From contig NZ_OY776147.1 of assembly GCF_963675305.1 (NCBI RefSeq), positions 2,170,001 to 2,234,000 of the forward strand: 64,000 nucleotides of DNA. Reading direction: 5' to 3'. A model generated the notes under the pieces. The model was not told the DNA's origin. It did no database searches and was given only the letters and a program-made list of their open reading frames with translations. The stretch is from an uncultured Hyphomonas sp. (GTDB taxonomy: Bacteria; Pseudomonadota; Alphaproteobacteria; Caulobacterales; Hyphomonadaceae). This document shows positions 16,339 through 24,665 of the stretch, piece by piece (position 1 is the stretch's first letter; every line of letters begins with the position of its first letter). The position numbers were made by a program, and so were the translations under genes.

Positions 16339-17154
16339 TCAGTTGTCGGCAGCGTCCGGCAGCGACTGGTCCATCGTCTTGGCCGGCTGGCAGCAGGACG
16401 GGCCGGAGACGATCTTCGCCGGAACCCCTGCCACGGTGCAGTGCGCCGGCACGTCCTTCAGAACGACAGACCCGGCGGCGACCTTGGCCTCGTCGCCGAC
16501 ATGAATATTGCCCAGCACTTTCGCTCCGACGGACACCAGCACGCCGCGCCCGATCTTCGGGTGACGGTCGCCGACTTCCTTGCCAGTCCCGCCGAGCGTC
16601 ACACCCTGCAGGATGGAGCAGCCATCGCCGACCACGGTCGTCTCACCGATGGTGATGTCGGTCGCGTGGTCAAGCATCACGCCGCGCCCGATCCGGGCAG
16701 CAGGGTGGATGTCGACACCGAAAAGTTCGGACGCCCGGGACTGGAAGTGGAAGGCCAGCGTCTCGCGGCCCTGGCGCCACAGCACATTGGCAATGCGGTG
16801 GGTCTGCAGGGCCTGAAAGCCTTTGAAGAACAGGAAGGGCTGCAGCAGGCCGCGGCAGGCCGGGTCGCGCTCCAGCACGGCCATCATGTCCGCCTCAGCC
16901 TTGTCGACGAGTTCGTCATGGGACTCGCAGGCATCCGACAGGATATCCCGCACCTGCTGGGTGCCGATGGTGGAATCCCCGATCTTCTCGGCCAGGTGAT
17001 AGGCTAGCGCGTCACAGAGCGTATCATGGGCCAGGATCGCGGCATTGATATAGCCGGCCAGCGAGGGCTCATCTGCTGCCGCGGCTGCAGCTTCGAAGCG
17101 CAGGCGCTTCCAGGCGGGCGGCGGGGCGCCGATGTCGGGATTGGTGTCTGGCAT
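16339..17154 (-). CDS. cysE: Serine O-acetyltransferase
   Basis: 271 residues from ATG 17154, with AGAGGGA at 6 nt spacing. It acetylates serine with acetyl-CoA as the committed step of cysteine synthesis. The N-terminal helical SATase domain occupies about 15-150 (LAGYINAAILAHDTLCDALA; FFKGFQALQTHRIA), followed by the left-handed beta-helix of hexapeptide repeats (about 155-245: HPAARIGRGVMLDHATDI, GVTLGG, HPKIGRGV) and a C-terminal tail that includes CC near 258 and ends QSLPDAADN. The tail is longer than the usual Ile-terminated one that docks into cysteine synthase, so complex formation is uncertain. It faces the phytochelatin synthase gene, 13 nt apart. Confidence 0.95.
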   Translation of the reverse strand: MPDTNPDIGAPPPAWKRLRFEAAAAAADEPSLAGYINAAILAHDTLCDALAYHLAEKIGDSTIGTQQVRDILSDACESHDELVDKAEADMMAVLERDPACRGLLQPFLFFKGFQALQTHRIANVLWRQGRETLAFHFQSRASELFGVDIHPAARIGRGVMLDHATDITIGETTVVGDGCSILQGVTLGGTGKEVGDRHPKIGRGVLVSVGAKVLGNIHVGDEAKVAAGSVVLKDVPAHCTVAGVPAKIVSGPSCCQPAKTMDQSLPDAADN

Positions 17155-17237
17155 TCCGGGTCCCTCTTGCTCAGGGTGTGGCACTCACATGGGGCAGCCT
17201 GTCGCAGGCATCAAGCCCCGGCGGGTTCACAATCGGG

Positions 17238-20200
17238 TCATTCGCCGGATGTCTCCGGCAGGGCGGGCCTGTAGCCGAACAGGCGGCGGACGGGTTTGTA
17301 GGTCATGATCCGGAAGATCGCGGGGGTGAAATACAGCGACAACAGGGCCGATCCGGCCACACCGCCGGAGATTCCCGCCGCCAGCGGCAGCCAGAAATTG
17401 TCCCCCGACAGGAGGATCGGGATGAAACCGCCCATCGTGGTCAGCGTCGTCGCCACGATATGGCGCGTGGCATCCACGACGATCTCGCGCTGGCGGATCA
17501 CATCGTCGGCCATCGCCCACGGATCGGCCTTCAGCAGGCTCAGCACCACGATAGAGGCATTGATGGAAATGCCCAGCAGGCCGAGGCTGCCGACAATCGC
17601 ATTGAAGCCCATGGGCAGGTTGAACAGCCATACACCGAAGAAGGCGAGGCCGATGGACAGGAAGCCCGTCGACAGGATCAGCACCATCATGCGGAAGGAG
17701 TTGAACACCAGCATGATCGCCCCGGCCATGACCAGGATCAGCGGCACGCCGACGCTGGCAAGGTCGGTCACCGCCTCCGCCGAATTCTCCGCCTCCCCGC
17801 CGATCACGATGCTGTAGCCCGCCGGCACGGTGAAGCCCGCCGCATCGAGGCGGGCCTGGTAATCGGCCAGCACGGGCGCCGGGATCGTGTAGGGCTCCAG
17901 ATAGGCGAGGATCTGGTTCATCCGCTGGCCGTCCCAGCGCGTGATCACTGCTGTCTCCGGATTGAGCGACAGCTGGCCCAGCGCTGACAGGGGCGTCCCG
18001 CCGGACCCGGAACCGACGGTCGCCGAACGGAGGTTCGACAGTTCCCGCCGGCGGCTGTCCGGCGCGATCACCATGACGGGCAGCTCCTCGGTGCCTTCCA
18101 GCACGGAGCCTGCCCGCACGCCTTCCAGCTCGGCGTTGAGGTCCGCGGCAAGATCGGTCAGCCGCTCGCCCGTCAGGGCCGCTGCGGTCTCGTCGGCATC
18201 GAGCTTCATGGTCGGCGCGCCGAGTTGCAGCGAGGCCACGGTGTAGGTCACGCCCGGTGTCTGGGCGAGCACAGCGCGCGTCTCGTTGCCGAGCCGGTTC
18301 AGTACCTCAAAATCATCGCCGAGAATGCGGAACTCCACCGGCGCATCGGCGGGCGGGCCCTGCTCGTAAGGCAGCGCCAGGAAGCGCGCGGACGGGAACT
18401 CTGCCCGCACCATGCGCTGCACGTCGGCGACGGTCTGGCGTGTACGGAGATTGTTGTCCAGCTGGACCCAACCGGAGGCCAGCCCCTCCACGCCGCGCGT
18501 ATTGTTGATGGCGTTGTAATAGACCCGCGGGGCCGGCTCCCCCAGCACCCAGGTCACGTCCTTCACCCCTTCGATGGACCGGATCAGTTCGGTCGCCCGG
18601 CGGGTTGCCGCCTCGGTGTCGGCGAGGCTCGCTTCGGGCGGCAGTTCCAGGGTCAGCTGGAACTGGTCCCGCTCGGTCTGGGGGAAGAACTGGTTGGGCA
18701 ACTGGCCAGCCAGCCAGAAGCCGAGGATCGCCGGGGCAATGCCCAGCACGATGCCCAGCGGCGGGAAGCGCAGCACGGCCTCCACCGTCGCGCGGTATCC
18801 GTCCGAGATAAAATCGATGGTGATGCCATCCCGCCACCAGCGGCGCGGACGGGTTGCCTCGCCGCGTTCCCAGCCGCGCGTCCGGTCAAACCAGCCCGCC
18901 ATGGCCGGGATCACGGTCATCGAAATGAGGAAGGAAGAGCAAATCGCAAACACGACCGACAGGCCGATCATGCCGATGAACTCTCCCGCTCCGCCGGGCA
19001 GCATCGCAATTGGCGCAAAGGCCAGCGCCGTGGTCAGCGTCGAGGCGCCAAGCGGCGCGAAAAGATGTTTCAGGCTGCGCTCAATCGCGTCCATCCGGTT
19101 CAGCCCGCGCACGCGCCACTGGTCGAAATCGTCGACCACGACGATGGCATTGTCGATCAGCAGGCCGAGCGAAATGACCAGTCCCGTCACCGACATCTGG
19201 TGCAGCGGATGGCCGAACACCTTGAACAGGATCAGCACCAGCGCCACGGTCAGCGGCAACGCCGCCCCCACCACCAGGGCCGAGCGCCAGCCCATGGTCA
19301 GGAACAGGACGCAGAACACGATCAGCGCCGAAATCAGCAGGTTCTGCGCAAGGCCATTGAGGCGCGCATTGGTGTATTTGCTCTGGTCGAAAATGGTCCG
19401 GATCGAGAGGTCCGGCGGCGTGTCGCGGGCAAAATCCTCAACCACGGCATGCGCCGTGTCGGCCCATTTGTCGACGCGCTGGCCCGGCGAAATATAGACG
19501 CCGATCAGGATCGCCCGCGCGCCATTCTCGAAGGCCATGTTCACCGGCGGATCGGCCAGCCCCTTGCGGACATCGGCAATGTCGCCAAGGCGCACCGCCG
19601 TGCCATCGCCGCGCTGGATGATGGGCACGGACCGCACGCGCGAGATGGAGTCGAACTCACCGCCGATCTGGAACCCGACATTGCCGCCCTCCGCCCTCAG
19701 CCGCCCGGCCGGGGCCTTGGAATCGGCTGCCGCCAGCGCTGCCGCGGCTTGCCGGAAAGAGAGCCCCGTCGCCGCCAGCGCATCCGGGTCCATGACCACG
19801 CGCACTTCTTCGGATGGCAGGCCATAAGTCTCGGTCAGCTCCGTGCCCGGAAGGCGTTCGAACCGGTCCTGCAGGTCCAGCGCGAGACGGCGCATCACGG
19901 CCAGCGGAGGCTCGGCCTCGCTCTCCCATCGGATGCCGACCACCAGCGTGGCCGCGCCGACATATTGCTGCGTCACTTCCGGCACGGAGACGCCAGGCGG
20001 GAACTGCGCCTGCGCCTGGGTTACCTTCTGGCGGACCAGCGTCCAGGCATTGTCGACCTCGGTGGCGCCGAGATCGTCTCGGATTTCCAGCGAAATCTGG
20101 GTCACCCCGGCCCGGGAAGATGAACGAAGCTCGTTCACTTCCGGCAATTCCATCAGGGCCGATTCCAGCGGCTCGGTGACCAGCGCTTCCATCCGCTCGG

Positions 20201-20369
20201 CATCGGCGCCCGGCAGGAAGGCGACCACATTGCCATAGCGCTCGACCAGTGTCGGATCTTCCTGACGGCCCAGCGTCAGCATCGATCCCAGGCCGCCGAT
20301 CATCATGATCAGCATCGCCAGCGCCGTCAGGCGCGGCAGGCGGTAGAAGAGACTGAGCGCTTTGATCAT
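17238..20369 (-). CDS. RND-family efflux permease (AcrB/HAE1-like)
   Basis: 1043 residues, the full length of a proton-driven tripartite efflux pump subunit in the inner membrane. It shows the first transmembrane helix (about 12-32), the first periplasmic loop with GADAERMEALVTEPLE, TM2-TM6 around 330-480 including the relay motif region GLLIDNAIVVVDDFDQW (paired Asp residues), the second large loop (about 555-840) and TM7-TM12 to the end. It begins 6 nt after the adaptor gene, within a tetR-adaptor-permease operon; no outer-membrane channel gene is linked. The relay Asp pair argues for drug/organic substrates over heavy-metal CusA types, but substrate is not proven. Confidence 0.95.
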   Translation of the reverse strand: MIKALSLFYRLPRLTALAMLIMMIGGLGSMLTLGRQEDPTLVERYGNVVAFLPGADAERMEALVTEPLESALMELPEVNELRSSSRAGVTQISLEIRDDLGATEVDNAWTLVRQKVTQAQAQFPPGVSVPEVTQQYVGAATLVVGIRWESEAEPPLAVMRRLALDLQDRFERLPGTELTETYGLPSEEVRVVMDPDALAATGLSFRQAAAALAAADSKAPAGRLRAEGGNVGFQIGGEFDSISRVRSVPIIQRGDGTAVRLGDIADVRKGLADPPVNMAFENGARAILIGVYISPGQRVDKWADTAHAVVEDFARDTPPDLSIRTIFDQSKYTNARLNGLAQNLLISALIVFCVLFLTMGWRSALVVGAALPLTVALVLILFKVFGHPLHQMSVTGLVISLGLLIDNAIVVVDDFDQWRVRGLNRMDAIERSLKHLFAPLGASTLTTALAFAPIAMLPGGAGEFIGMIGLSVVFAICSSFLISMTVIPAMAGWFDRTRGWERGEATRPRRWWRDGITIDFISDGYRATVEAVLRFPPLGIVLGIAPAILGFWLAGQLPNQFFPQTERDQFQLTLELPPEASLADTEAATRRATELIRSIEGVKDVTWVLGEPAPRVYYNAINNTRGVEGLASGWVQLDNNLRTRQTVADVQRMVRAEFPSARFLALPYEQGPPADAPVEFRILGDDFEVLNRLGNETRAVLAQTPGVTYTVASLQLGAPTMKLDADETAAALTGERLTDLAADLNAELEGVRAGSVLEGTEELPVMVIAPDSRRRELSNLRSATVGSGSGGTPLSALGQLSLNPETAVITRWDGQRMNQILAYLEPYTIPAPVLADYQARLDAAGFTVPAGYSIVIGGEAENSAEAVTDLASVGVPLILVMAGAIMLVFNSFRMMVLILSTGFLSIGLAFFGVWLFNLPMGFNAIVGSLGLLGISINASIVVLSLLKADPWAMADDVIRQREIVVDATRHIVATTLTTMGGFIPILLSGDNFWLPLAAGISGGVAGSALLSLYFTPAIFRIMTYKPVRRLFGYRPALPETSGE

Positions 20370-20375
20370 GGCCCG

Positions 20376-21557
20376 TCAGTCGTCAGACAGGTCTGCCCGC
20401 TGGGATTCGCGGGGCGTCACCGGCATGCCGGGCGTAATGCGCTGCAGGCCGTCGACGATCACCCGTTCACCCGGCTGGATCGGCCCGCGCACATAGGCGC
20501 GGTCGCCATCGCTGTGTACCATTTCGACCGGGCGCGGCACGGCATTCCAGCCCCCTCCGGAAGGGTCGGCGACGTACACGGTCCATAGTCCGCGGGAAGC
20601 CGCCGAAAGGGCTTTCACAGGCACCCAGAAGCCTTCCTCGCCCACGCTGCGGTCCAGCGCCAGCCGCACAACGGCGCCTGCATCAATCGCCTCCGGGTTC
20701 TCGATGTCGAATATGGCGCCAACCGTGCGCTGGTTGGCATCGATCACGCCGGTGATATTGCGCAGGCGCGCCGTCACTTCGCCCGTATCGGCGACCAGCT
20801 TGTATTCCTTGCCCGGCTCCAGCAGCGCCGCGCTGGCGGCCGGCAGTCCGAGGCGCGCTTCGAGATGGCTTTTCTCCACCAGTTCAAGGATCGGCTGGCC
20901 CGCCGCTGCTATGGCGCCTTCATCGGACAGGCGCTGCGTCACCACACCATCGAAGGGCGCTGTGATGGCGGCCAGGTCAATCTGGACACGGAGCGTGTCG
21001 GCCTGCGCCTTGGCGGCTTCGACGCGGGCAAGCGCGGTATTGGCCTGCGCTTCGGCCTCATCGACCCGCTGCTGCGAAACATGGCCCTGCAGTTTCAGCT
21101 GGCGCTGGCGCTGCACGGTGCTGAGCGCCAGATCATGCGAGGCGCGGGCTTCCTGCACCTGCGCACGGGCCGAGGCGAGTTGTGCCTGCAGGCTGCGCGT
21201 ATCGAGCTTTGCCAGCAGGGCGCCGGTCTTCACCTTGTCGCCGACATCGGCCCGGATCTCGGCAATCCGTCCGCTGGACGCAAAGCCCAGCATGCTGGTC
21301 CGGCGCGCTTCGGCGAGGCCGGTATAACTTTCCTTAAGGTCGAAAGCGTCTGTCCGCTCGACCGTAACCACGGCCACGGTCAGCGGGGCCGGGGCGTCAT
21401 GCGCCACTTTCGGCCCTTCCGCGCTGCGCAGGCGCGTCGCGGCATAGAAGAGGCCGGCACCGATCGCGATCAGCAGGAGCAGGAAAACCAGCCCCTTCAG
21501 CACAGTGGGTTTCTTCTCCCTGACCTCATTCCCCTCATAAGGGTGCGAGTGCGTCAT
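20376..21557 (-). CDS. RND efflux periplasmic adaptor (membrane fusion protein)
   Basis: 393 residues. One N-terminal membrane helix (about 21-41) anchors it; then come the lipoyl-like half (FASSGRIAEIRADVGDKVKTG, about 96-116), a helical hairpin rich in Gln/Ala (about 120-200), the second lipoyl half (ITAPFDGVVTQR), and beta-barrel and membrane-proximal domains. It links the permease to an outer-membrane channel. Its ATG shares one base with the TetR stop (TGATG at 21557) and the permease begins 6 nt after its stop, so the three genes form one operon. Confidence 0.94.
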   Translation of the reverse strand: MTHSHPYEGNEVREKKPTVLKGLVFLLLLIAIGAGLFYAATRLRSAEGPKVAHDAPAPLTVAVVTVERTDAFDLKESYTGLAEARRTSMLGFASSGRIAEIRADVGDKVKTGALLAKLDTRSLQAQLASARAQVQEARASHDLALSTVQRQRQLKLQGHVSQQRVDEAEAQANTALARVEAAKAQADTLRVQIDLAAITAPFDGVVTQRLSDEGAIAAAGQPILELVEKSHLEARLGLPAASAALLEPGKEYKLVADTGEVTARLRNITGVIDANQRTVGAIFDIENPEAIDAGAVVRLALDRSVGEEGFWVPVKALSAASRGLWTVYVADPSGGGWNAVPRPVEMVHSDGDRAYVRGPIQPGERVIVDGLQRITPGMPVTPRESQRADLSDD

Positions 21558-22252
21558 CAGCGTGTTCCGTTCTTGTGCGGAGGGTCAGCAGGCACGGCGA
21601 GGCCGCGCATCACGATATCTGCGTGATACGCGACAAAGACGCCATCGGTTTGGGTCGGACAGGGCTGCACGTCCGGCAGGATCGGCATGTGGATCATCAA
21701 CAGCGCCAGCCCGTGGGAGGACGCCCAGATGGATTTGGCCGCCTTGATCGGCTCCAGCGCCGGGTCGAACACGCCGAGCGTCTGGCCTTCTTCCACCAGA
21801 TCGACCAGGATCTTGAACGCCTGCCCCTTGGGCGTGGCGATGAAATCGTCCCAGCTGAGATGCCGGCGCACGGCCATTTCCTCAGGCGTCGGCACGGACG
21901 AGAACGCCGCCGCATAATGATGCGGCCGCGCGGTGGCGGTGGAGACATAAGTCGTCACGCAGGCCCGGGCCCGGTCGTGGAAATTCTGGTTGGCGGCGGA
22001 GACGCGGTCGACCTGCTCCAGCAAGCGCTCGAAGAAACTGTCCTTCAGCTCCTCCAGCAATTCCTCTTTCGAGCCGAAATATTTGTAGATGGCCGACGGG
22101 GAGTAATCGATTTCCTCGGCCAGCCGCCGGATCGACAGGCCGCTTTCGCCCTCTTTCGCGAACATGCGCTCGGCCGCGGCGAGGATCGCCTCGCGCACCT
22201 TGTTGCGCCGCCGCGTCGCTGGGGTCTGCTCAAGAGGATAGTCTGAATCCAT
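21557..22252 (-). CDS. TetR/AcrR-family repressor of the RND operon
   Basis: 231 residues from ATG 22252. The N-terminal DNA-binding part (about 17-65) has the TetR helix-turn-helix: REAILAAAERMFAKEG, SIRRLAEEIDYSPSAIYKYFGSK. The rest is the ligand-binding helical domain. An earlier in-frame ATG at 22310 has a GGGAGG site, but using it would place the operator-like palindrome (22280-22294) inside the gene, so I prefer 22252. It is the first gene of the pump operon and divergent from the nitroreductase gene, the usual arrangement for local autorepression and drug-induced release. Confidence 0.92.
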   Translation of the reverse strand: MDSDYPLEQTPATRRRNKVREAILAAAERMFAKEGESGLSIRRLAEEIDYSPSAIYKYFGSKEELLEELKDSFFERLLEQVDRVSAANQNFHDRARACVTTYVSTATARPHHYAAAFSSVPTPEEMAVRRHLSWDDFIATPKGQAFKILVDLVEEGQTLGVFDPALEPIKAAKSIWASSHGLALLMIHMPILPDVQPCPTQTDGVFVAYHADIVMRGLAVPADPPHKNGTR

Positions 22253-22279
22253 GCCGCCGCCATGATCAACGTTCGAAAA

Positions 22280-22294
22280 GTGAACACTGTTCAC
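22280..22294. promoter_or_regulatory. Perfect inverted repeat, likely TetR operator
   Basis: GTGAACA-C-TGTTCAC is a perfect 7+1+7 palindrome in the 127-nt gap between tetR and the divergent nitroreductase gene. Its size, symmetry and position 28 nt before the tetR start fit an operator of the adjacent TetR protein that could control both directions. Confidence 0.7.
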
Positions 22295-22379
22295 CAAATA
22301 GACTGACATCACCCTCCCGGCAAGCACAGAATCTGAAAGCCCGCTTTTCGCCCGGAACAGTTCAATGTAGGGACGGCGT

Positions 22380-23003
22380 ATGACGAAAAGGTTTCCTCCC
22401 GCCCCGCCCCTCGGTGAACCCATGCTGGCCGTCAGGCCCAGCGCAGAGGCCCGTACCCTGCTCGCGCTGCGCCGGTCCGCGAACAAGCAGTTCATGGGCG
22501 CGCCCGGCCCTTCGCCGGACGATCTGGATGAATTGCTGCAGATCGCAGCCCGCGTGCCGGACCATCGCAAGCTCGCCCCCTGGCGCTTTGTCGTGTTCGA
22601 AGGCGACGCCCGCGCCCGTTTTGGCGACGGCCTCGCCGGGATCCGCGCAGGACGCGGCGATCCCGAACCGGAAGTCGAGACGGCCCGCAAACTGCTGCTG
22701 CGTGCGCCGGTCGTCGTCTGCGTGATTTCCTCGCCGGTGAATGACGGCCGCACGCCGGTCTGGGAGCAGGAACTCTCCGCCGGGGCCGTCTGCTACAATT
22801 TGCTGCTGGCCGCCAATGCCAGCGGCTGGGCGGGCAACTGGCTGTCGGAATGGCCCGCTTTCGACGATGACGCCGGCAAGCTACTGGGCCTGGAAGAGGG
22901 CGAGCGCGTCGCCGGGTTCATCTATCTGGGAACAGCGACCTGCGATCCGCCTGAGCGCCCCCGCGCCGACATGGCCGAAAAGATCACCCGCTGGGAAGGC
23001 TGA
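22380..23003 (+). CDS. Nitroreductase-family (YdjA-like) FMN oxidoreductase
   Basis: 207 residues, ATG 22380 with AGGGA at 6 nt. Members reduce nitro compounds or related electrophiles with NAD(P)H through FMN, usually as dimers in the cytosol. The short form seen here resembles YdjA: LLALRRSANKQF (about 28-39) with basic residues for the FMN phosphate, RVPDHRKLAPWRFVVFEG (about 58-75), a central helix with AVCYNLLLAANASGWAGNW (about 135-153) and the closing GFIYLGTATCDPPERPR. It is transcribed away from tetR across the operator, so it may be co-induced with the pump. Substrate unknown. Confidence 0.9.
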   Translation: MTKRFPPAPPLGEPMLAVRPSAEARTLLALRRSANKQFMGAPGPSPDDLDELLQIAARVPDHRKLAPWRFVVFEGDARARFGDGLAGIRAGRGDPEPEVETARKLLLRAPVVVCVISSPVNDGRTPVWEQELSAGAVCYNLLLAANASGWAGNWLSEWPAFDDDAGKLLGLEEGERVAGFIYLGTATCDPPERPRADMAEKITRWEG

Positions 23004-23007
23004 CGCT

Positions 23008-23475
23008 CTAGCCCCGCCCGCGGTAGGACGCGACACCCGTGTCCGGCACATAGAGCCCGGCTGGCACCTCGCTCGACTGCCAGAACACATCGATCGGAAT
23101 GCCGCCGCGCGGATACCAGTAGCCGCTGATGCGCAGCCATTTGGCCTCGGTGAAGTCAAAGATGCGCTTGCCGATGGAGACCGTGCAGTCTTCGTGGAAA
23201 GCGCCGTGATTGCGGAAGCTGGTGAAGTAGAGCTTCAGGCTCTTGGACTCCACCAGCCACTCGCCCGGCGCATAGTCGATCACGAGGTGCGCGAAATCCG
23301 GCTGGCCGGTCACCGGGCAGAGCGAGGTGAACTCCGGCGCCACGAAACGCGTCAGGTAGAGCGTGCCGGCATGCGGGTTTGGCACACGCTCCAGCTGCGC
23401 CTCTTCCGGGCTTTGCGGCTGGGCGGTCTGTTGGCCGAGCTGGCCGAGGTTCTGGTAGATCGGATTGTCAGACAT
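23008..23475 (-). CDS. queF: NADPH-dependent 7-cyano-7-deazaguanine reductase
   Basis: 155 residues, the size of the short unimodular QueF. It reduces preQ0 to preQ1 in queuosine tRNA modification. The catalytic Cys53 lies in FTSLCPVTGQPDFA with the proton-donor Asp60, and the substrate/NADPH motif ESKSLKLYFTSFRNHGAFHEDC is present over about 76-97. It begins one base after the stop of the cation-exchanger gene (23477), so its translation is probably coupled to that gene although the functions look unrelated. No other queuosine gene is in the window. Confidence 0.95.
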   Translation of the reverse strand: MSDNPIYQNLGQLGQQTAQPQSPEEAQLERVPNPHAGTLYLTRFVAPEFTSLCPVTGQPDFAHLVIDYAPGEWLVESKSLKLYFTSFRNHGAFHEDCTVSIGKRIFDFTEAKWLRISGYWYPRGGIPIDVFWQSSEVPAGLYVPDTGVASYRGRG

Positions 23476-23476
23476 G

Positions 23477-24496
23477 TTAGAGCAACGCCGGAACTGGAAT
23501 GATGTTGAACAGGAGCCCCATGTAAAGCACGTAGCCCGCGAGCAGAAGGCCCCCTTCCCAGCGCGCGATCCGCTTGCCGGTCATTCCGAACAGAAAAAGG
23601 AAGAACAGCGACAGGACGAGCGCGCCGATATCGGTGGAGCTGACAATGCTCTGCCCGCCGGTCTGCATGGCCTCGCCGGCGATGTCCCCGGCATGGTTCT
23701 GCATGACGCTGAACGGGTGGATCAGCGCGGTGACGCCCAGGATGCCGAGGATGTTGAAGATGTTGGAGCCGATGATGTTGCCCATCGCGACATCTGACTT
23801 GCCACTGCGGGCGGCGGCCAGCGACGTCGCCAGTTCCGGCAGGCTGGTGCCGATGGCGACGATGGACATGCCGATCACGGCCTCGCTGACCCCGATGTCA
23901 CGCGCAATGCCCACAGCGCCATCGACCATGAAACGCGCACCGAACACGATGCCCGCCAGCCCGGCGAGCGCGATCAGCAGGCCTTTCACCATGCCGTAAG
24001 GGGCCTCGACGATCTCGCCCTCGCCGGCATGCATCTCGGCCTCGGGCGTGCCGCCCTTCTGGTCGGCCACCAGCGACAGGATGATGTAGAGGATCAGCGC
24101 GGTAACCAGCAGGAAGCCGCTGAGCCGGGTGAACGCGTCCAGCCAGATCAGCCAGCAGAGCGCTGCCGTGGCCACGATGACCACCGCCGCGTCCCGCTTC
24201 AGCGCGCCGGGATTGGTCATGATCGGCTTCACCAGCGCGGCCGCGCCCAGCACCAGCAGGATGTTGGCGACGTTCGAACCCATGACATTGCCGATGGAGA
24301 TGCCCACCGCGCCTGTGTCGATGGCGCGCAGGCTGGTCACAAGCTCCGGCATGGAGGTGCCGCAGCCCACCAGGGTCAGGCCGATCACGAGCTCCGAAAT
24401 GTTCAGCTTTCGGGCGACCGCGACAGAGCCACGCACCAGCCCCTCACCGCCAAAAATCAGGAGGCCGAGGCCCGCCAGCACCAGAAGATAGTCCAT
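23477..24496 (-). CDS. Calcium/sodium antiporter (YrbG/CaxA-type CaCA family)
   Basis: 339 residues from ATG 24496; the frame extends 18 codons upstream without conserved sequence. About ten membrane helices arranged as two inverted halves, each with the CaCA alpha-repeat: GCGTSMPELVTSL with GNVMGSNVANI in the first half, and AIGTSLPELATSLAA with GNIIGSNIFNI in the second. These acidic and Ser/Asn residues line the ion path in the family. A hydrophilic loop of acidic residues separates the halves near 165-185. Exports calcium in exchange for sodium or protons at the inner membrane. It is followed by queF after a single base. Confidence 0.94.
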   Translation of the reverse strand: MDYLLVLAGLGLLIFGGEGLVRGSVAVARKLNISELVIGLTLVGCGTSMPELVTSLRAIDTGAVGISIGNVMGSNVANILLVLGAAALVKPIMTNPGALKRDAAVVIVATAALCWLIWLDAFTRLSGFLLVTALILYIILSLVADQKGGTPEAEMHAGEGEIVEAPYGMVKGLLIALAGLAGIVFGARFMVDGAVGIARDIGVSEAVIGMSIVAIGTSLPELATSLAAARSGKSDVAMGNIIGSNIFNILGILGVTALIHPFSVMQNHAGDIAGEAMQTGGQSIVSSTDIGALVLSLFFLFLFGMTGKRIARWEGGLLLAGYVLYMGLLFNIIPVPALL

Positions 24497-24665
24497 CAAA
24501 GGGCCTTTCGGAAAACCAGCTGAACATAGTTTACAGGCACAGCCGCACAATGGTTCCGTATCATCAAGCTGCGGACTAACAGGAAGTTACCGCAATTCAT
24601 GTGAGATTCAGGCAATCTAAGCTCCCATATTCATGAAATACCGATGAATTTGGTCCAGAACTCGC

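Noticed and set aside
18225..20123. A 632-codon open frame on the plus strand
   Set aside because: It is antisense to the RND permease, which is complete and motif-rich; the translation has no recognisable domain.
17238..21557. Heavy-metal (CusA-type) RND pump
   Set aside because: The neighbourhood (phytochelatin synthase) suggested metals, but the paired Asp residues in the GLLIDNAIVVVDD helix and the TetR regulator fit the drug-type HAE1 group better.
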